Source: Candidatus Acetothermia bacterium JdFR-50
GTDB lineage: Bacteria > Bipolaricaulota > Bipolaricaulia > Bipolaricaulales > Bipolaricaulaceae
Assembly: GCA_002010365.1 (NCBI GenBank)
Contig: MTNL01000025.1
Span: 1-6,733, forward strand
Length of the DNA stretch: 6,733 bases
Direction of reading: 5' to 3'
The notes under the pieces are model-generated. The model made no database searches, was not told the DNA's origin, and saw only the letters and a program-made list of their open reading frames with translations. The position numbers and the translations under genes are program-made. Positions 6,239-6,733 of this stretch are shown one piece after another (the stretch's first letter is position 1; every line of letters begins with the position of its first letter).

Positions 6239-6263
6239 GATCTGCGGAAACCTCAATCCGTCT

Positions 6264-6292
6264 AAAGGGGCACGTCCACGTGCCCCTTTTTT
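6264..6292 (+). terminator. Intrinsic terminator after the ferritin-like gene
   Basis: The GC-rich stem GGGGCACG (6267-6274) pairs perfectly with CGTGCCCC (6279-6286) around a TCCA loop, extended by AAA/TTT at the base, and is followed by six Ts (6287-6292). It lies 26 bp after the stop codon and separates this gene from the downstream molybdenum hydroxylase. Confidence 0.92.
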
Positions 6293-6317
6293 CTTAGGTC
6301 CGGCATATCCCGTGCCT

Positions 6318-6326
6318 TGGTAAAAT
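6318..6326 (+). promoter_or_regulatory. Predicted extended -10 promoter of the molybdenum hydroxylase gene
   Basis: TGG followed by TAAAAT (6321-6326) is a good extended -10, placed directly after the terminator. No -35 match lies at 16-18 bp. The start of transcription would be near 6333, which leaves only about 5 nt before the in-frame ATG at 6338 but about 23 nt before the GTG at 6356. Confidence 0.5.
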
Positions 6327-6355
6327 AGTGAAAGCACATGGAAAGGGGGAAACCA

Positions 6356-6733
6356 GTGGAGAAGAGGACCGCGGTCGCCGAGGAAACACGGGTGGTGGGC
6401 CACGCTGTGCACCGGCTCGACGCTACGGCCAAAGTCAAAGGAGAGGCCCGTTACGCCGACGACTTCTCCTTCCCGGGGATGCTTTTCGGAAAAGCGATCC
6501 GGGCTACTATCCCCCACGGCAAGATAAGGCATCTCGATCTTTCCCGGGTAGCAACCCATCCGGGGGTGGTTTGTGTCGTTACCCCGGCGGAGATTCCCGG
6601 AGAGAACGTTGTCCCCGTGATCTACCGCGACATGCCCCTTCTGGCGGCGGAGGTGGTCCGCTACGTGGGAGAGCCCATCGCCCTCCTTGCGGCCGAGACC
6701 CAGGAGGCCGCCTACGAAGCGGCCGAGCTCGCC
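6356..6733 (+). CDS. Xanthine dehydrogenase/CO dehydrogenase-family molybdopterin-binding large subunit (partial, N-terminus)
   Basis: The first 126 residues lie in the window and the frame is open to the right edge. The text HRLDATAKVKGEARYADD (19-36), FPGMLFGKAIRATIPHGKI (39-57), HPGVVCVVTPAEIPGEN (68-84) and VVRYVGEPIALLAAET (100-115) matches the a/b-hammerhead N-terminal domain of molybdenum hydroxylase large subunits (XdhA/CoxL type). These transfer hydroxyl from water to substrates such as purines, aldehydes or CO at a molybdopterin cytosine dinucleotide, with FAD and [2Fe-2S] subunits. The cofactor-binding and active-site motifs lie beyond the window, so the substrate is unknown. The start is GTG with AAGGGGG (6343-6349) 6 nt upstream; an in-frame ATG at 6338 has no ribosome site and sits almost at the predicted transcript start, so GTG is preferred. 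It is probably the first gene of a new operon. Confidence 0.88.
   Translation, partial: MEKRTAVAEETRVVGHAVHRLDATAKVKGEARYADDFSFPGMLFGKAIRATIPHGKIRHLDLSRVATHPGVVCVVTPAEIPGENVVPVIYRDMPLLAAEVVRYVGEPIALLAAETQEAAYEAAELA

Noticed and set aside
6338..6355. ATG at 6338 as start of the molybdenum hydroxylase gene
   Set aside because: It is in frame but lacks a ribosome site and lies about 5 nt after the predicted transcript start, while GTG at 6356 has AAGGGGG at 6 nt.
5612..6559. Long minus-strand open frame of 315 codons
   Set aside because: It is antisense to the ferritin-like gene and to the hydroxylase start, crosses the intrinsic terminator, and shows no recognisable domain; it is a by-product of GC-rich codon use.
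1..6733. CRISPR arrays, tRNA/rRNA genes, insertion sequences
   Set aside because: No regularly spaced repeats, cloverleaf-like segments, rRNA words or transposase-like frames were seen; genes occupy nearly all of the window.

Overview
The window is about 60% G+C by eye. It reads as a compact bacterial chromosome segment with five complete protein genes, two genes cut by the window edges, short intergenic gaps and no insertion sequence, CRISPR array, tRNA or rRNA that I can see. A murein ligase, a signal-peptide protein that looks like a small beta-barrel and a secreted metal-type protein suggest a cell with peptidoglycan and probably an outer membrane. The style (short GyrB, archaeal-like SucC ATP-grasp loop, S55-type periplasmic protein, molybdenum hydroxylase) would fit a deep-branching, possibly thermophilic lineage such as Bipolaricaulota. 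That placement is a guess, not something the sequence proves.

Left, minus strand (1-1306): sucC, the beta subunit of succinyl-CoA synthetase, is followed with overlapping stop and start codons by the beginning of a secreted protein resembling the SpoIVB/S55 peptidase family. The usual partner sucD is not directly downstream. A 139-bp divergent spacer (1307-1445) separates sucC from gyrB and carries a good extended -10 promoter for gyrB plus overlapping inverted repeats.

Centre, plus strand (1446-5435): gyrB (DNA gyrase subunit B, complete, all key motifs present), a 212-residue putative envelope beta-barrel protein 28 bp later, and a MurE-type ligase whose start overlaps the previous stop by one base. 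The spacing suggests a single operon joining DNA topology with envelope assembly. The MurE protein differs from the usual meso-diaminopimelate enzymes at two arginine positions, so its third-residue amino acid is uncertain.

Right, plus strand (5534-6733): a monocistronic gene with its own promoter and a strong intrinsic terminator encodes a secreted four-helix protein related to ferritin-like/DUF2202 domains. Most canonical metal ligands appear replaced, and the C-terminus is rich in His, Met and Cys. After the terminator a new promoter drives the start of a large subunit of the xanthine dehydrogenase/CO dehydrogenase (molybdenum hydroxylase) family, beginning at GTG and cut off by the window end.

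The most interesting points are the ferritin-like protein with a rewritten metal site and metal-binding tail, the atypical MurE substrate pocket, and the uncharacterised barrel protein wedged between gyrB and murE.
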